Below are positions 33,616 to 33,789 of a stretch of DNA of 33,789 nt, piece after piece. Origin of the DNA: Actinomycetes bacterium (lineage in GTDB: Bacteria; Actinomycetota; Actinomycetes; Streptosporangiales; Streptosporangiaceae). The notes below the pieces were generated by a model. That model had not been told where the DNA came from. It did no database searches and worked only from the letters and a program-made list of their open reading frames with translations. How positions within the stretch are numbered: the first letter of the stretch is position 1; the number at the start of each line of letters is the position of its first letter. The translations under genes and the position numbers were made by a program. Location: contig JAJYUU010000049.1 of assembly GCA_021792405.1 (NCBI GenBank), positions 1 to 33,789 of the forward strand. Direction: 5' to 3'.

Positions 33616-33688
33616 GACGTCATGATGACGCCAAAAGTGGCGTCAGTCAAGTCCATTTCCGGCGTCAAACTTGGCGCTACCTGACGCC
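33614..33688. promoter_or_regulatory. Cluster of TGACGCC-type palindromic operators
   Basis: Within 75 nt upstream of the ribbon-helix-helix start are TGACGCCAAAAGTGGCGTCA (33626-33645, a perfect 8-nt inverted repeat with 4-nt centre), GGCGTCA...TGACGCC (33661-33667 and 33682-33688, 14 nt apart), and ATGACGTCAT (33614-33623) overlapping the start codon. The half-site TGACG(C) recurs at least five times. Ribbon-helix-helix dimers bind such paired sites cooperatively, so this is probably its own operator. Confidence 0.75.
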
Positions 33689-33719
33689 ATGCACCGCCAG
33701 GGCGGGTGCGGGCTCCTTG

Positions 33720-33788
33720 TCAGCCCGGCAGCGACTCAAGCGGAACGCCGCGGATCGAGGCGTCGAGGACCTCGGCGACATGCGCCAC
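33720..33788 (-). CDS. C-terminal end of a gene entering from the right edge
   Basis: The minus strand encodes VAHVAEVLDASIRGVPLESL then PG and a TGA stop at 33720-33722. The frame is open to the edge of the window, so only the last 22 residues are present. The codon use looks genuine, but the family cannot be told from so little. Confidence 0.45.
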   Translation of the reverse strand: MAHVAEVLDASIRGVPLESLPG

Positions 33789-33789
33789 C

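Noticed and set aside
1-33789. CRISPR arrays, rRNA and tRNA genes
   Set aside because: No regularly spaced repeats with spacers, and no T-arm (GGTTCGA-type) plus acceptor pairing were found on either strand by eye.

Overview
The window is about 33.8 kb of high-GC DNA (around 70% in the housekeeping parts) from an actinomycete-type chromosome. Pointers to Actinobacteria are a DUF3046-recA-recX-miaB-miaA-dapF gene order, a mycothiol-dependent maleylpyruvate-isomerase-type protein, a DUF5753 regulator paired with a DUF397 protein, a LexA box of the TCGAAC-N4-GTTCGA type, and an actinobacterial sulfur-operon leader peptide. I cannot name the species.

Layout. (1) 1-3600 is an accessory, decaying segment: a lower-GC Shedu-like (DUF4263) nuclease gene, a fragment of a phage/plasmid-type family B DNA polymerase, a broken ISL3-family transposase, a broken small membrane-protein gene and a frameshifted methyltransferase. 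(2) 3610-11664 holds the large helicase gene lhr, divergent from a GNAT acetyltransferase, then a DinB-like protein, a mycothiol-dependent enzyme and a SAM methyltransferase. (3) 11815-16087 is a minus-strand sulfite-reduction/siroheme operon: a 32-residue leader peptide, sulfite reductase, a 59-residue zinc ribbon, a CysG-like fusion and a CbiX-type chelatase, with the last four joined by 4-nt overlaps. (4) 16199-20525 holds AMP nucleosidase, a methyltransferase relic, a small membrane protein, a DUF5753/DUF397 regulatory pair with a duplicated operator-like element, DUF3046 and a truncated P-loop kinase. (5) 20526-25947 is the recombination block: SOS box, recA interrupted by a Mycobacterium leprae-type intein, recX, and RNase Y. 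(6) 25967-31833 holds an S9 peptidase, miaB, a very acidic 52-residue protein, miaA and dapF. (7) 31847-33788 is a minus-strand cassette of a ribbon-helix-helix protein, a DUF4097 protein and a small conserved-looking protein, preceded by strong palindromic operator candidates; the tail of another gene enters at the right edge.

How the genes work together. The sulfur operon makes sulfite reductase and the siroheme it needs; the leader peptide suggests control by cysteine supply. recA/recX are under probable LexA control, and RecA must be protein-spliced to be active. miaA and miaB act in sequence on A37 of tRNAs. The best candidates for under-described biology are the sulfur leader/attenuator with its coupled zinc ribbon, the RHH-DUF4097-small protein cassette with its operators, the DUF5753/DUF397 pair with its repeated element, the acidic microprotein between miaB and miaA, and the lone Shedu-like gene. 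All were read by eye; no searches were run.
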